Origin: Anoplolepis gracilipes
Taxonomy: Eukaryota > Arthropoda > Insecta > Hymenoptera > Formicidae
Direction: 5' to 3'
DNA length: 64,000 nucleotides
Assembly (NCBI RefSeq): GCF_047496725.1
Contig: NC_132979.1
Coordinates: forward strand, 11,883,001-11,947,000
Below the pieces are notes generated by a model. The model was not told the DNA's origin. It did no database searches and saw nothing but the letters and a program-made list of their open reading frames with translations. How positions within the stretch are numbered: the first letter of the stretch is position 1; each line of letters opens with the position of its first letter. A program made the translations under genes and the position numbers. This document shows, piece by piece, positions 10,182 through 21,715 of this stretch.

Positions 10182-13022
10182 GTAGTAGTAGTAGTGTGTT
10201 TATTCCGGACTCCCATAAGGATTGCCGGGGTGTTTTCAGGAGACCACCAAACCCCTCACAATCTCCTTACTACCTCTCCAAAATACACATCAACTATTAT
10301 CTATGTACATATATACAAACTGTACAAATAATACCTCTTTATGACCCCTTCACCTCTTTGCCCCATTCCCTTCCCCCGCGAACCTGGCCATTTTGCGACC
10401 CTTACATACTGAATTCCTCTCCCTCCCTCACGACCCACCCTCTCTCCCTTATCTCTCCCTTACTCCCTTCTCTCTTTCCCGTTCCCCTCGCTCCCCCTTT
10501 CCCCTCCTCTCTCTCCTCTTCTCCATCTCTCTCTCTGTTTTTCTATCTCTCCTCTTCGTTCCTCCTCACTCGTCCGCTGTCTCCCTCTGTCATCGGCCAC
10601 GCTTCTTCCTTTCACTCTGTCGTCCTCTTCTTCTCTCCTCTCCTAATCGTCCTCTCCTTCTCTCTTCTTACTTCTCATCCATCTTATCTCCCTCTCTTCT
10701 TCCTCCTCTCCTCTTTCTGACCCTCTCTCATCTCTCCTCTCTCCTCTTTCCCATCTCTCTCTCTCTATTTCCCCGTCTCTCCTCTCCCTTTGCCCGTTTC
10801 TTCTTCTCTCTTCTAGTCCTTTTCCTTCAGTCATCCTCTTCTTCTCTCCTTCCACTTCTCTCCTACTCGTTCTCTTCTTCTCTCCTCTTACTTCTCATCT
10901 TTCTCTCCTCTCCATCTTCTGCCTTCCATCTCTTCTCCTCTTCTATCCATCTCCACTTCTTCTCATCCACTCTCAGTTCCCTGCTTGTTGTTATCACTTT
11001 CCTGCCTCTCGCTCTCTTTCTTCTTGCTGCTTCCCCGATCCTCCATCTCATCTTCCTCTCCTCCAGTGTCAGATCCTCATCCACTCCCACTCCCCAGTTC
11101 CCTCTGATCTCTCCTTCTTTCTCTAATACCTCTTCCCCGTCCTTTCTCTTCTCTATTTCCGTTAACACCATCCATGTTCCGTCCTCCCTTCTTCTTTCTT
11201 CTATCCATTTCATTCTCAACTTCCTGCCTAATTCCCTCCTAATGATTCCTTCCACCATATATCTCCTCTCCTCCTGATCTGTCCCCTCTATTCCTCTCTA
11301 TATCACATTTCTCTCTCTTTTCTTTCTTTTTTTCTCTTCCTCTCTTTCCGCTCTCTCTCTTCTCTCCATATCCCTGCGTTCTTTCTCCTTTCTCGTTCTT
11401 TCCGCTCTTCCCTTCATCTTCTTCCAGACACTCCTGCTTTTCCTTCTTCTCTCTTTCCTTCTTTTCCTTCTCTTCCACCCACTTTTCCTCTTCGTCCTCT
11501 TCTACCATCCCCCACCATGCCTCACCGTCTCTGTTCTCCTCTCCTCTTCTCCTCTGCTCTCGCCGCTCTCCTCTCCCTCTCTATTCCCTCATCTTCCCGA
11601 CTTCTCCTTATCTCTTTCTCCCTCGGCCCTCTCTCCTCTCTCTTCTTTCTTCCCCTTGCCATTCTGCCGCTTCTCTCTCCATTTCTTCCTCTTTCACCTT
11701 TTCTTTCTTCTCACACTCCACCTTTCCTTCCCCGCTCTCCCTCCTCACCTCTAAATCTCCGCCGATCTTCCTCCCCGCCACCTCCTCTCTTTCATTCACT
11801 TCCTGTCCCTTCATCTCTTCTTCCTCCCTGTCCTCATCCCCCTTCACTTTGATCCACTCCTTTTCTCCTCTTCCTTCTTCCTTCCCTTCTCTCTTCTCTT
11901 CCCTTTGCCATTCTATCTCCCTTTCTTTTTTTCTTTCCTTCGTCGCCCCTTCTCTCTTCCCTTTTTTCGTTTCTTCTTCTTCCCTCTTCTTACCATCCTC
12001 CCGCTCCCCCTCCTTCTTTTTCCATTCCTTCAACTCCTCGTATATCCCCTTCACTACTGTCAGCAACTCCACCATATCCTCCTTCATCTCCTTGATTTCG
12101 CTACTTATCTTCCTCATCTCCGTCCACTCCCCCTGCCCCTTTTTCCTCGAACCCATTTCCTTCAGCCACTCACTCTCTTGCTCTCCTTCTGTCCTGTCTT
12201 CTACCTTCACACTTCTCACTTATTTCCTTCTCCTTCCTTCTCTCTGTCCTCGCACTTCACCGTCTACTTCACTTTCTATTCCTGTCCACCTTCACACTTC
12301 TCACTTATTACCTTCTCCTTCCTTCTCTCTGTTCTCGCACTCCACCGTCTACTTCACTTTCTATTCCTATTTCTCCTCTAACCTTTCAGCCACGTGCTTT
12401 TGTCCGCTTACTTGTCTTAATCCTGATCGATAATCCTTCTCGCTGCCTTCCCCGATATCGATATATCATTTCGTTCCCCGCTACGCTCTCTCGCCGTCTC
12501 CTGCCGTCATCTGCCGTCTGCCGTCGATACTCTGCTTCCTCTCTCTCTACCGCATCTCTTCTCACTCTCTCCTTACCGACCCGTTTCCGTCTCTTCTCCC
12601 TCCTCTTCCGCGCTCCCTGCTTCTTCTCATTCTCCTCAAATCTCATTTATTCCCCTTTTTTCTTTTTATCCTTTCTTTTCGTTACTTCTCTCCTGATTCC
12701 TCTCCAGTTAAACTCCTTGCTATCTTCCCTCTTCCTTCTTTACTCCCTCAGTTTCCCATATTCCACTCACTTCTTTGTCGTTCTCTTGCCATCCATGACA
12801 CTTCCACGTCATCTTTCTCGTCCTCTCGACTTCTCATCCTCGTATTTCTTCGCTCTGTTTGCCCTTCACCTCCACTCCACTTTCTCCCACACCCGTGTCC
12901 TTCTTCTTATCCCTTAACTCATCCCTTTCACTCTAAACTCTTTCTGTCCACTCACAACTCCTATCTTTCACCGGACTCTCAATTCGCACGTGCACTCGCT
13001 CCACCATCTTATCCCCTCTCTA
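10182..13022 (-). mobile_element. ORF1-only non-LTR retrotransposon (half-LINE-like), minus strand
   Basis: A 2.84-kb insertion flanked by a 14-bp direct repeat. Read on the minus strand it runs from 13022 to a 3' region with AATAAAC near 10200 and a (CTA)n tail against the left target copy, as in several LINE clades. The minus strand is strikingly purine-rich over about 2.6 kb. It encodes Lys/Glu-rich, coiled-coil-like protein and an L1-ORF1-like RNA-binding segment (10863-11258). I see no endonuclease or reverse transcriptase motif in any frame, so it appears to lack ORF2. It would have depended on another element's machinery. A 5' truncation that kept ORF1 but lost ORF2 internally is the alternative. 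Confidence 0.8.
10863..12219 (-). pseudogene. LINE ORF1-like protein (decayed)
   Basis: Three consecutive minus-strand pieces. 12219-11608 is a predicted coiled coil (EIKEMKEDMVELLTVVKGIY within Lys/Glu-rich flanks). 11508-11239 is Lys/Glu-rich low complexity. 11258-10863 has a more globular pattern (DGTWMVLTEI, then VDEDLTLEERKMRWRI, then VDEKKWRWIEEEKRW). That last pattern of a strand, a xDDLTxEER helix and a terminal W-x-W strand is what I recognise from ORF1 proteins of insect LINEs related to the L1 ORF1p RNA-binding domain. ORF1p coats the element's RNA. The first two pieces share a frame and are split by a stop; the third is in another frame. Low-complexity composition limits confidence in the exact boundaries. 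Confidence 0.6.
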
Positions 13023-13036
13023 TTTCGGATTAAGTA
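13023..13036. repeat. Target-site duplication, right copy
   Basis: TTTCGGATTAAGTA, matching 10168-10181 without mismatch, which suggests a fairly recent insertion. Confidence 0.9.
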
Positions 13037-13377
13037 TTTTCACCATTTCAAAGAAAATGCGCGAATTTATCCATTTTTATTAATTGCCGGATAATAGCGA
13101 CACACTGGCAATCTCTACGCGCTCATTATCTCGCGAGAAAGAATTTTGCTTTCATTATTTCAACAGGGCGATATATAAAGATATTTTCGTCAAAGTAGTT
13201 GAAAAACGTTAATGTGCTAAATGATGATATAAAGAGAGATAAAACTAAAGACTCGTATAAATAATTGATGAATATTATTTATCAATATTTACTACTGTAA
13301 AAATGTTATCATTTAACTTACTTTATTGAAAAATATCAAAGACACGGGCATGATTTTGACTGCCCTAAATTCCACAG

Positions 13378-13890
13378 ATACGTGCCAAAATACTCGAGCC
13401 CAGCGCACGCTCGGTGAAACTGTCGAAGTTGTCGTTGAACACTCGTTACTTGATCTGTGTGTTCGGTCTCGGTAATTGGATGACATCGCGGACGGAGAAC
13501 GGGCCGATCGAGCAGCTGAATTTCACGTAGATCGAGATACTCGCGTCGACGCCGAGTCCGCAGATGAAGGATTCCACGACTAGCCGTTGTACCGAGATAA
13601 AGACGTTGGACGCGCTGAACGCGATAATTAGCAGCGACGGCGGTAGCGTCAGCAGTTTCCTCACGAGACGGCTCGGCTTGATAGTCGGCTGCTGCATGAG
13701 CTTTGTCGTCTTTCTTCTACTGGACTATCTCAAGGTGAAAAAACAATGAGAGGCGGTCAAGAGAGAACAACAGCCGATACGGCCCGAATACATATCGTAT
13801 CGGCACTTCAACATACAAAGCAGCGAAGCCGGTGATGCCGCTGCTAGGATGACCAACATCCCAACTTCATCAGCAATACTACGTTGAACG
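13378..13890 (+). pseudogene. LRR-FN3 membrane protein, exon with FN3 end, transmembrane helix and tail (broken)
   Basis: After the acceptor TTCCACAG the phase-0 frame completes the FN3 domain (KLSKLSLNTRYLICVFGLGN, the usual Tyr-containing strand). TAG at 13528-13530 interrupts it. Then comes a linker and one hydrophobic helix (LGLIVGCCMSFVVFLLL), followed by a basic stop-transfer segment YLKVKK. A TGA at 13747-13749 cuts the tail, but the frame continues with tail-like sequence (RPEYISYRHFN) to about 13884. A TM anchor plus FN3 separates this protein from GPI-anchored chaoptin itself. Three exons with matching phases and about eight lesions make an unprocessed pseudogene, not a retrocopy. 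Confidence 0.8.
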
Positions 13891-16800
13891 TATGAGAAAA
13901 GCCACGGAACTCCCGACTCCTGGAGGTTTCGAACGTGTGAGCAATAATCGATGGATTCGAGCGTGTTTGCTGGTTCGAAGGGCTCCCCGACTCGCGGAAG
14001 TTTCGAGTTTACACACCAAATGATCTCAAACTGTGTCGAATTTTCGACACGACGCCAAACTGTTTTACGAAATCTGAGCAACTATTCGCGATTAGTGGTG
14101 TTGTGCGCTCAAATGATACGCACCGAAAGGGTGCTAAACTATATAGAATGCTTGAGAGAAGCGCGTTCGGCCGTTTTATTCCCGAGAAACATTATACTGC
14201 AAATCAAATTAACAGCAACGAAAAGAGTTGAGGCGAATCCGCAACAGTGAGTGAGCATGTACGTGAAAATGCGCGCACGAATGAGATCTTTATTAAGTAA
14301 ACGGAGCATTGTATAAAGCAATTTTCTACGAGTCTGAATTTCGTCCCAAGTAGTTTTAATCATTTCACGTCGAGACGTCATATTGGACGAGCGCGCGCAA
14401 TCGGACGGATGTGAATGTTGTACATCAAACAGGAAATTGGTTTCGTTAACGTACAAGTGATGTAAACCCTAAATGTACAATTTTCTATCTCTCTCGTGTA
14501 TACTCGGAAAAAAAAATCTTATAAATTTTGAACAAGACAAGATGTATTAAAGTACTTCTCCCCATATCGTATATCGAGAATTGAATTACAATAAGTTCAG
14601 CCAAGCACAATCGAATTCTGCTTGAAGAAATTTCTTTCTGTTAAATTGGTATTTTCAAAATAATATATGTAGAATGTCAAAATCAATACGCGCGATCTCT
14701 ATGAGTCAAAGCTGCGCGTCGAGAAAATAAAAATGTGAAAAATATACATAAAATACGATGTCGGAATTTGACAAGCTCTATCAAATTCGCAATTGCACAC
14801 AGACAGACAATAGATATAAATTGACAGCTTTACGGTAGACACGGAATATACGAGCCAATCTCTATCGCTACTGGCTTGCTATCACAAAGAACGCACAGGA
14901 TGAGGATAACTTATTAACGGTAAGCTTTGTGGAATTTTTTATTGCTTTTTATATCAACTTTTTTTTCAATCGGTGTACCTTCAAAGAATAAGTTGATGAA
15001 TCTGCAATATAAGAATATCGCAAGATAACACACAGAATATTTTTTTTCAAAGAGAGAAAGGTTTTATGTATTATGCAAGCTCTGATCGAGATAAGATTAA
15101 AATTGAAAAAATAGTCTCGACATTTCTTTAATTATTTATATTTTAAAATAATCATATCTCAATAGCTTCTATTAAAGAATTTAATAAAGTTTTGTAAAAA
15201 AAACAAACTTTAATTTGTCGTTTATAGGACAAAATTATAACACTCGACGCTCTTGAAAAACCATCATCAACGTCAATCTCCAAACACTTAAATAGCATCG
15301 GAAGCGAATTGTTCATATGTCTCCAACGAGATCGATTCCAAGGATATCGGGACACATGGCGAGATGAAATATCAAGATATCTCCAAGAATAACGGAGGTC
15401 ACAAAAACCTAACCACAGGTTTTACTCCCGAGAGTGGTAATTCGGAATTTGTAAAGTATGTGGCGTGTCCTCATTTATTTCGGCGTCCGTCTCGCCGGGA
15501 TACAAACTCAGGGCTCAGAGGTGTCTCTTTAAAACCCTACGTCCCTACGTCTCGTATAAATTTTCCAGCGTCTCGACGAAACGCTTCTCGTCTGTTTTAT
15601 CGTATTTCCTTGCAATTAACCCCTCCTTACCGATTCCGCACCCCGCGCGCCCATCGCCATCACCGTGAGCTGCGGATCGCGAAGTAGAAGCGTTCTGCAT
15701 ATTTCATTTGTTCCTGGGCTCGCGCGCGCTCCGGGAGGCTGAGCGCGTCCCCGTTTCCTTCTTCCGGAATTGCAAGGGCGGTGATCCGTGGCCAGGAAAT
15801 TGAAACTCACCGTTTAAAAACACGCGGGTAGTGCCGTCGACGGGGCCGGGAACGGCGGTTGCGTAGGGAGCCCCAGGATGAACGATTCTGCGCTATTATG
15901 TCGGCGCAGGGAAAAAACAATTATTCTTGTATGGCTGTAATTAATGCCGGCTAATTAATTAACTCGACACGGAAATTTGTAATCAGCCTAGCCGATTACT
16001 CAAAAGAGACTCACGGGGGGTCGGTCGATCCGAGTATATATCTCGGCAACATCGGCGCTGTATAGCGTACAGTTCGCGTGAGGAAGAAGTGTGCTTTCGA
16101 AACGCGATAAGGCTGTTGCGGGAAAACCGAAAGTCACGGTCCTATTTCGCCGCGCTCGATAAAGGATTGATGGAAAATAATCGACGCTTTTGTCACTTAT
16201 GTGCATCGCTACGCGCTATTGTATCATAGCCTCGCGCGTTCAGATGACCTACATTTAAAATTCAATATTTCGAATCTTCGATTACTTGAATATCTAAAAT
16301 ATCGCGAGCAGGAATTATCTTCGGTGTGTTTATAATTTGAAAAATGCTACACGTTACAATATATATTTCAAGCATCTTTCAAGCACGTAAAATTTAAATA
16401 ATAATAATTACAAATTTCATTGACAAAGTTTATTTATTTATTTATTTTTCCGATAAAAAGGGAATTTTCTGACATTTTTTACACTCTTATTAATATTATT
16501 GCTAAATCATTATATCTGCTATACAATTATCTAATACATTTAATACATCAAAATGTATATCTAAGACGAGCAAATATCTATTAAATATTTTTATTCTTAA
16601 TTAAAGCAATATATGTTGAATATTTTTATTCTTAATTAAAGCAATATTCATTATTCAAGGCGACATTCGATTTATTATGACTCATAACATTATTTCTCGA
16701 AGAGAACGGTATTCGTGTTAATCAACACGTTGCGACACATCGCAAGAAAAGCCGATGACGTTTCGCGGTGATGTTCGGCCGCGTTATTCAGATCCTTGGT

Positions 16801-17524
16801 GGTCGCTTCGGGATTTTCCTCCGAGAACGGGCAACGACACCACCGACATTGCACGCTATGGCAGCCGGCGAAGACTATATTATAAACTCGCCGAAGAGAG
16901 AGACTATAGCGCTTCACAGACGCACGTTCTTGTGTAAAGGTACGTCCAGAACCATAAATCTTACATTGCGTATCGTAATTCTGTGTATCGTAAACGCGTG
17001 ACGTCGAGTGATGACAAGTGCGTTTGTACGGTCATAACGTAACTAAGGGTCGCCGATCTAAAACCCCTTTTCTAGGTTGGTCTTCTTAACGATGGTTAAA
17101 CTCACAATTGTCCCGAAACGTAAACTGACATACTATTTGAACGGAGTTTATACTACTTTTAAAAATAGGAGTAAAGCACATAAGGGTCGGCTTCTTTTTA
17201 CAATTCTTACTTCCGGGGTAGATAGATAGGTAGGTAGGTTAGGAAAAAATTCTTTTAATACGATAATTCATCTTGAAAAAAATAAGGTTTATAAAGAATC
17301 TTGTTCTCTTTTTTCTTGTTACTCTTTTTACAACCCGGAATCTTTTTTCTCGAAGCTTTGAATCCATAACTCACCGCGACTCACTTCGTTCCCTGTCACT
17401 CCGGGACCCCAAGTTGACTAACTAAATAAAGTTTTGACATGCGGCACAGCGTGCCGTCGTTTGTAATATAACGGCGACAACAATGTACGATTCGCGGTAA
17501 CATTTCAAGTCTGGACGCACCTTA
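13891..17524. other. No gene recognised
   Basis: Mixed composition, with GC-richer patches at about 15440-16250 and 16690-17050. A short direct repeat (ATTTTTATTCTTAATTAAAG) occurs twice near 16587-16646. The short ORFs have no family motifs. I cannot tell whether any of this is regulatory. Confidence 0.45.
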
Positions 17525-17528
17525 ATGT
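17525..17528. repeat. Gypsy target-site duplication, left
   Basis: ATGT, repeated at 23287-23290 directly outside the other LTR. Confidence 0.8.
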
Positions 17529-17915
17529 TGTAGGATATAGGATGGTCCAGTATTGATATATATAATTTCACTTTCAATATATTTTAAAAAAATACTATTT
17601 ATTAGATAATTAAGAGATTATAAATATATAGCTATGATTGTACTCAGTTATATCGGGCGGATACCAAAACTAAATTGTACTAAAAAGTTCTAATAGCTCT
17701 ATCTATTTTTCTCACGTCTGATACTCGTACCGTTTCGGAGCTGCTGTCTTTGTCCCGATCTCGACCTCTGCTCACTCCTTCTTTTCGTCTGAACGCTCCT
17801 TATTTATGTTTACTTGACCTATCTTTATTTTGTTCCCAAATTATATCGATACATAGACATATTTTTTTCTATTTTTAATTTAACTTAACATTTAAAGGTA
17901 ATATAATATTCTACA
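17529..17915 (-). repeat. 3' LTR of the Gypsy element
   Basis: Plus-strand start TGTAGGATATAGG, end ATATTCTACA. 387 bp; compared by eye with 22898-23286 it differs by a few substitutions, one 4-base length change near 17742 and a 2-base difference near 17844. Confidence 0.9.
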
Positions 17916-18097
17916 GCTTCGGCCATTCTGACCCGTTAGTTCGTCTCGAACTAATTACACTTTCAAGAGTCATCATTTCATAATTATTAAAATAAAATTA
18001 AAAAAATAGAATACCATTATATTCACTTCCTTTTACACATTGATTATATAAATAGTTACATTGAAATTTTACATATATTTTTTTTTTCGCAACATAC

Positions 18098-18505
18098 TTA
18101 AGATTCGCCTGAAACATTGCTATTAACATTTATCCATTTTTTTAATTTATCGGCAGACAAGATGGTATTTAATGGTTTTATCGAACGACTGTATCCGGGT
18201 ACATCGGTGACTACGTATCGGTTTTTATTCAGAACTTTTTTCACTTGATAAGGCCCTTTAAATTTCGGCAATAGTTTTTGATTTGTCCCTGGTTTAAATT
18301 GCAGCACCTTAATTAGAACCAAATCACCCTCGTCATACTGTGTTGGTTTTTTATGTCTTTTATCAAATTTCCCCTTGTTATATTCTTTTAACGCGCGATT
18401 GGCTATGTCTGCTGTCTCTCTTAAATCGTTACGTGTTTGAATCGGATTCCTATCGATTTCAGTGAGATTCTCAATAAATCGACACAGATCATCGTCGTTT
18501 TTCAT
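18098..18505 (-). pseudogene. Gypsy integrase C-terminal part
   Basis: It follows the catalytic core after a frameshift near 18489-18505. A repeated TCGTCGTTTTT at that point looks like the slip that caused it. It contains an amphipathic helix region, then the basic DNA-binding tail with QKLLPKFKGPYQVKKVL and NRYVVTDVPGY, the same tail as in the fragment at 1-220. The frame ends in a stop about 180 bp before the 3' LTR. It would help hold the DNA ends during integration. Confidence 0.85.
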
Positions 18506-18994
18506 CGTCGTTTTTATTACGCTGTGTATACCCTAATAGCAACTGATACGGAGTAGTATTTATCGCTCGATAGACCGTGTTATTTAATACATGTTGAGCT
18601 TTACCTAAATTCTTTTCCCATTCCTCCGGACTATCATTCAATTTGGTCAATGTTGATTTTAAAAAACGATTCACACGTTCCACCTGACCGTTAGCCCAGG
18701 GCGAGGCCACCGCTGTCATCGATAGTTTAATATCATGCACGCGCATAAACTCGGCGAATTGCCCTGACGCAAATGCAGTCCCGTGATCGCTAACTATTCT
18801 ATCAGGAAGTCCAACGGAGGCAAATAAAATAGTAAGGCACTTAATAACCTCTTCTGACGTAGTTGACTTGCACGCAAACAACCAACGTACTTTGTATACG
18901 AGTCAATAACTATTAAGATGTGTCTAAATCCCTTTTCTGTTTTTTTAGCGGCCCGAAATGATCGATATGCCATAATTCCATAGGCCTTGTACAA
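18489..18994 (-). pseudogene. Gypsy integrase catalytic core
   Basis: The DDE residues can be located in three pieces of different frame. The first Asp is in WHIDHFGP, near 18965 in the preceding reading frame. The second is in GLPDRIVSDHGTAFASG and the Glu in WANGQVERVNRFLKS, both in the 18489-18881 frame. Frameshifts near 18920-18940 and 18860-18885 separate them. The core cuts and joins retroviral-type DNA ends; here it cannot be made as one chain. Confidence 0.85.
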
Positions 18995-19863
18995 TTTTCC
19001 ACGATTTCCATTTCTCCTTCTTTTTTACCGGAAGCAATCGAACAACTCAAACATCTAACGCAATTATCTATATATTGTTTGACTTTCCACTTAACCCCAG
19101 GAAACCAATAATGATTTAAAATTCCACGGGCTGTTTTGTCTGCCCCCACATGTCCCATATCGTCGTGATAAATTTTTATCACACTATTTATCATACCTTC
19201 GGGGATCACGAATAAGTGTTTCTCTTTATAGTTTCTAAATATGACACCGTCAATTAATGTAAAATATTTATTATCCTTCGACTCCAGTTTCTCAGCCAGG
19301 TCCTTAAGTTTCGGATCCATTACTTGTTTAAACATTAATTCGTCCTCCACGGAAATAAGATTGACTGTCATTATATTTCTACTTAAACAATCTACATGTA
19401 TCATTTTATTAGATAAACGGTGCTTTAATTCAAAATGATAATTTTGCAAAAAGATACTCCACCTTGCAATACGTGGATTGATATTAATTTTCCGCATCGC
19501 CAAGACAAGCGAATTACAATCTGTTATAACAGTAAAATTAATGCCCTGCAAATATACGTGGAATCTTTCAATTGCCTTAACAATGGCTAGCGTCTCTAAT
19601 TCAAAACTATGGTATTTTTTTTCCGTATCAGACGTTGCCTTACTAAAATAGGCGATTGGTCCAAAACGACCATCCGTTTGCTTCTGCAGCAAAATTGTTC
19701 CGAAACCAAGGCTGCTGGCATCAGTTTGTAATTCGGTGTCCGCGGCAGGATTATACATACACAGCACGGGCGGCGACATCAATTCTTTTTTTAACAACAT
19801 AAATGATTGTTCGCACTCCGGACCAAACACGAATGGCTCGGCTTTCTTTAGTAGACTTTGCAA
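18913..19863 (-). pseudogene. Gypsy RNase H and integrase zinc-finger region
   Basis: The longest open stretch of pol. RNase H: TDASSLGFGTILLQKQ (first Asp), then HSFELETLAIVKAIERFHVY (Glu), then FTVITDCNSL (second Asp), then HVDCLSRN. It then passes into the integrase HHCC finger: HDDMGHVGADKTARGILNHY, then CVRCLSC. The frame shifts out just after WHIDHFGPL. The N-terminal 60 residues lie beside an inverted copy at 19889-20080, so the join to the reverse transcriptase is lost. Confidence 0.9.
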
Positions 19864-20080
19864 CGGGCTAGTTTTAATAGAATAATATATTTATGTTGTT
19901 AAAAAAAGAATTGACGTCGCCGCCCGTGCTGTGTATGTATAATCCTGCCGCGGACACCGAATTACATACTGATGCCAGCAGCTTTGATTTCGGAGCAATT
20001 TTGCTGCAGAAGCAAACGGATGGTCGTTTTGGACCAATCGCCTATTTTAGTAAGGCAACGTCTGATACGGAAAAAAAATA
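19613..20080. repeat. 192-bp inverted duplication inside Gypsy pol
   Basis: 19613-19804 and 19889-20080 are reverse complements with about five mismatches, separated by 84 bp. Both arms encode the same start of RNase H (MLLKKEL, then PPVLCMYNPAADTEL), one on each strand. The right arm sits between the RT end (YFRRFIQN) and the start of PLQSLLKK, where it does not belong. Confidence 0.9.
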
Positions 20081-20082
20081 TT

Positions 20083-20980
20083 TTGTATAAAGCGTCTAAA
20101 GTAATTACAGAGCCCTAAAAAACTTTGCAATTCCTTAACCGTTGTCGGCTGTGGGAAATCCAAAATTGCCTGAACGTGTCTCTGGCACAAAGAAATGCCG
20201 CCGTCAGATATCCAATATCCCAGGTACTCAATCTCCTTTCTTAAAAAAAAAACACTTGGACAAATTCAATTCAAGACCGTATTTTTTTAGCAAAATTAAT
20301 ACTTCCCTCAAAACTTCCAAATTTTCATCAATTTTTTCAGAGACAATCAATAGATCATCGATATAAATTAATACCTTATTTGAACGTATCAATTCATTAA
20401 AGATATTGAGTATTTACTTTTGGAACTCTGCTGAAGACTCAGAAAAACCAAAAGGTAACCGCTGGTATTCATATTGTCCGCTGGGAGTCGCAAAGGCAAA
20501 ATACTTTGTATACTCCAGATGAATCTTTATCTAATGAAAGCTGTCTTTAAGATCCAATTTAGTAAAGATTTTTTTACCATACAACTTGTCCAAATGATCC
20601 TCTATTACCGGGAACGGATATTTCTGAGGATGTACCCGCTGATTCAAAAGCCTTAAGTCTATGCACATCCTCTTTTCCCCGTTTCGTTTCGGAATCAAAA
20701 TCGCGCGAGAACAATAAGGCGATACGCTGGGTTTAATTATTCCTCTCTCTAATAAATCATTAATTATTACATCGAGCTCTCTTTTTTCCGCGAACGACAT
20801 TCTACGCGGTGCAAAACGGAAAAGCGAAGGATCTTTAATATTTAATTTTACACTGTAATCATCCCGCTCCGGTTCAATATTTAAAGACTCAACCGTTTTA
20901 AAAACTTTTATTAATTTTTTTTTTCATAGAAAAGAAGATCCGTATCTAACGCATTCTTTAATTTGTCATAATCATCCGCT
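20083..20980 (-). pseudogene. Gypsy reverse transcriptase (two stops)
   Basis: Read from about 20980 downward: FRFAPRRMSFAEKRELD, then KRMCIDLRLLN, then FTKLDLKDSFH where a TAG at about 20531 replaces the expected Gln, then PSGQYEYQRLPFGFS, a TAA near 20413, then the active-site box YIDDLLIV at 20354-20365, then LGLCNYFRRF. All RT blocks are present and in order, but both stops and the inverted segment beyond 20083 prevent a full product. It would copy element RNA into DNA. Confidence 0.9.
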
Positions 20981-21202
20981 TTATCCAATTCTATTGACAA
21001 AATAGCGTGAATAAAATCATCGGAAATTCGCACCTTTTCAAAAATAAATTCCCTCTAATCAAAAATTACCTTAATTGAGGAATTAACAAAAAATTGTCTA
21101 CCTAGCAGGATGTTGTAGTGCATGGTATTATCGCTAACAATTAAGAGCTCAATGTCAAACCAATCATTTGCATCCATTGGCAGCGAAACCTGATCATAAA
21201 TT

Positions 21203-21715
21203 TTACCAACGACTGAATATCGCTCCGTTCACGCCCTTCAATTGAGTCCCTTTTATAATCTGGAAAATTTCTTTATCCGGAAAATATCTTTTAAAGACGG
21301 AAAACTTAACAAGACTCACCGGGCTCCCCGTATCAATTAACGCCTGAAAAATTTTACGCGGATTCCCTCGCATCTTAACGCTCACGCACGCTTCCCTTGT
21401 TGCAATGTCAATAGTATTTATCTGCGCTGCACTTCCCACTGAGTTATTATCTCTCTCCCTTGACTGCTCCTCCTGCACGTTCACGTGGCTCGAACTTCTC
21501 GCAATCGACTTTCCTGGACAGGTCACGCTGATGTGGCCCTCCTGACCACACTTGTAACAAGTTACCTTCTTCTTCGTACAATCTCTCGAAAAATGACCCG
21601 GTTGCTTACAATTGTAACACGTCTTCTCCATGTTAACCGGTCGCACACTTGAATTTTTATTTATGTGGTTTCCGCGCCCTCCATACCGATTGTCCTTGTT
21701 TTTAGATCGTCGCAT
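21203..21715 (-). pseudogene. Gypsy nucleocapsid zinc knuckles and aspartic protease
   Basis: It contains two CCHC knuckles, CYNCKQPGHFSRDC and CYKCGQEGHISVTC, which bind element RNA. About 60 residues later comes the protease active site ALIDTGSPVSLV. The frame ends at 21203 soon after GVNGAIF, before the rest of the protease, so it is truncated by a frameshift. It overlaps the upstream gag ORF by 14 bp in a different frame. Confidence 0.9.

Larger units (their letters stand above)
9879..13377 (+). other. Intron of the LRR-FN3 gene, expanded by a LINE
   Basis: The donor is AAG|GTACTA and the acceptor ends TTCCACAG at 13377. Without the insertion at 10182-13022 and its duplicated target, about 640 bp of ordinary intron would remain. 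Confidence 0.7.

Noticed and set aside
10091..12433. Long Ser/Leu/Phe/Pro-rich plus-strand ORFs
   Set aside because: Complement of the purine-rich LINE ORF1 region; no domains, and the minus strand gives a coherent protein pattern.
17219..17245. TAGG-rich run resembling insect telomere repeat TTAGG
   Set aside because: Only one TTAGG unit; the rest is GATA/GGTA simple sequence.
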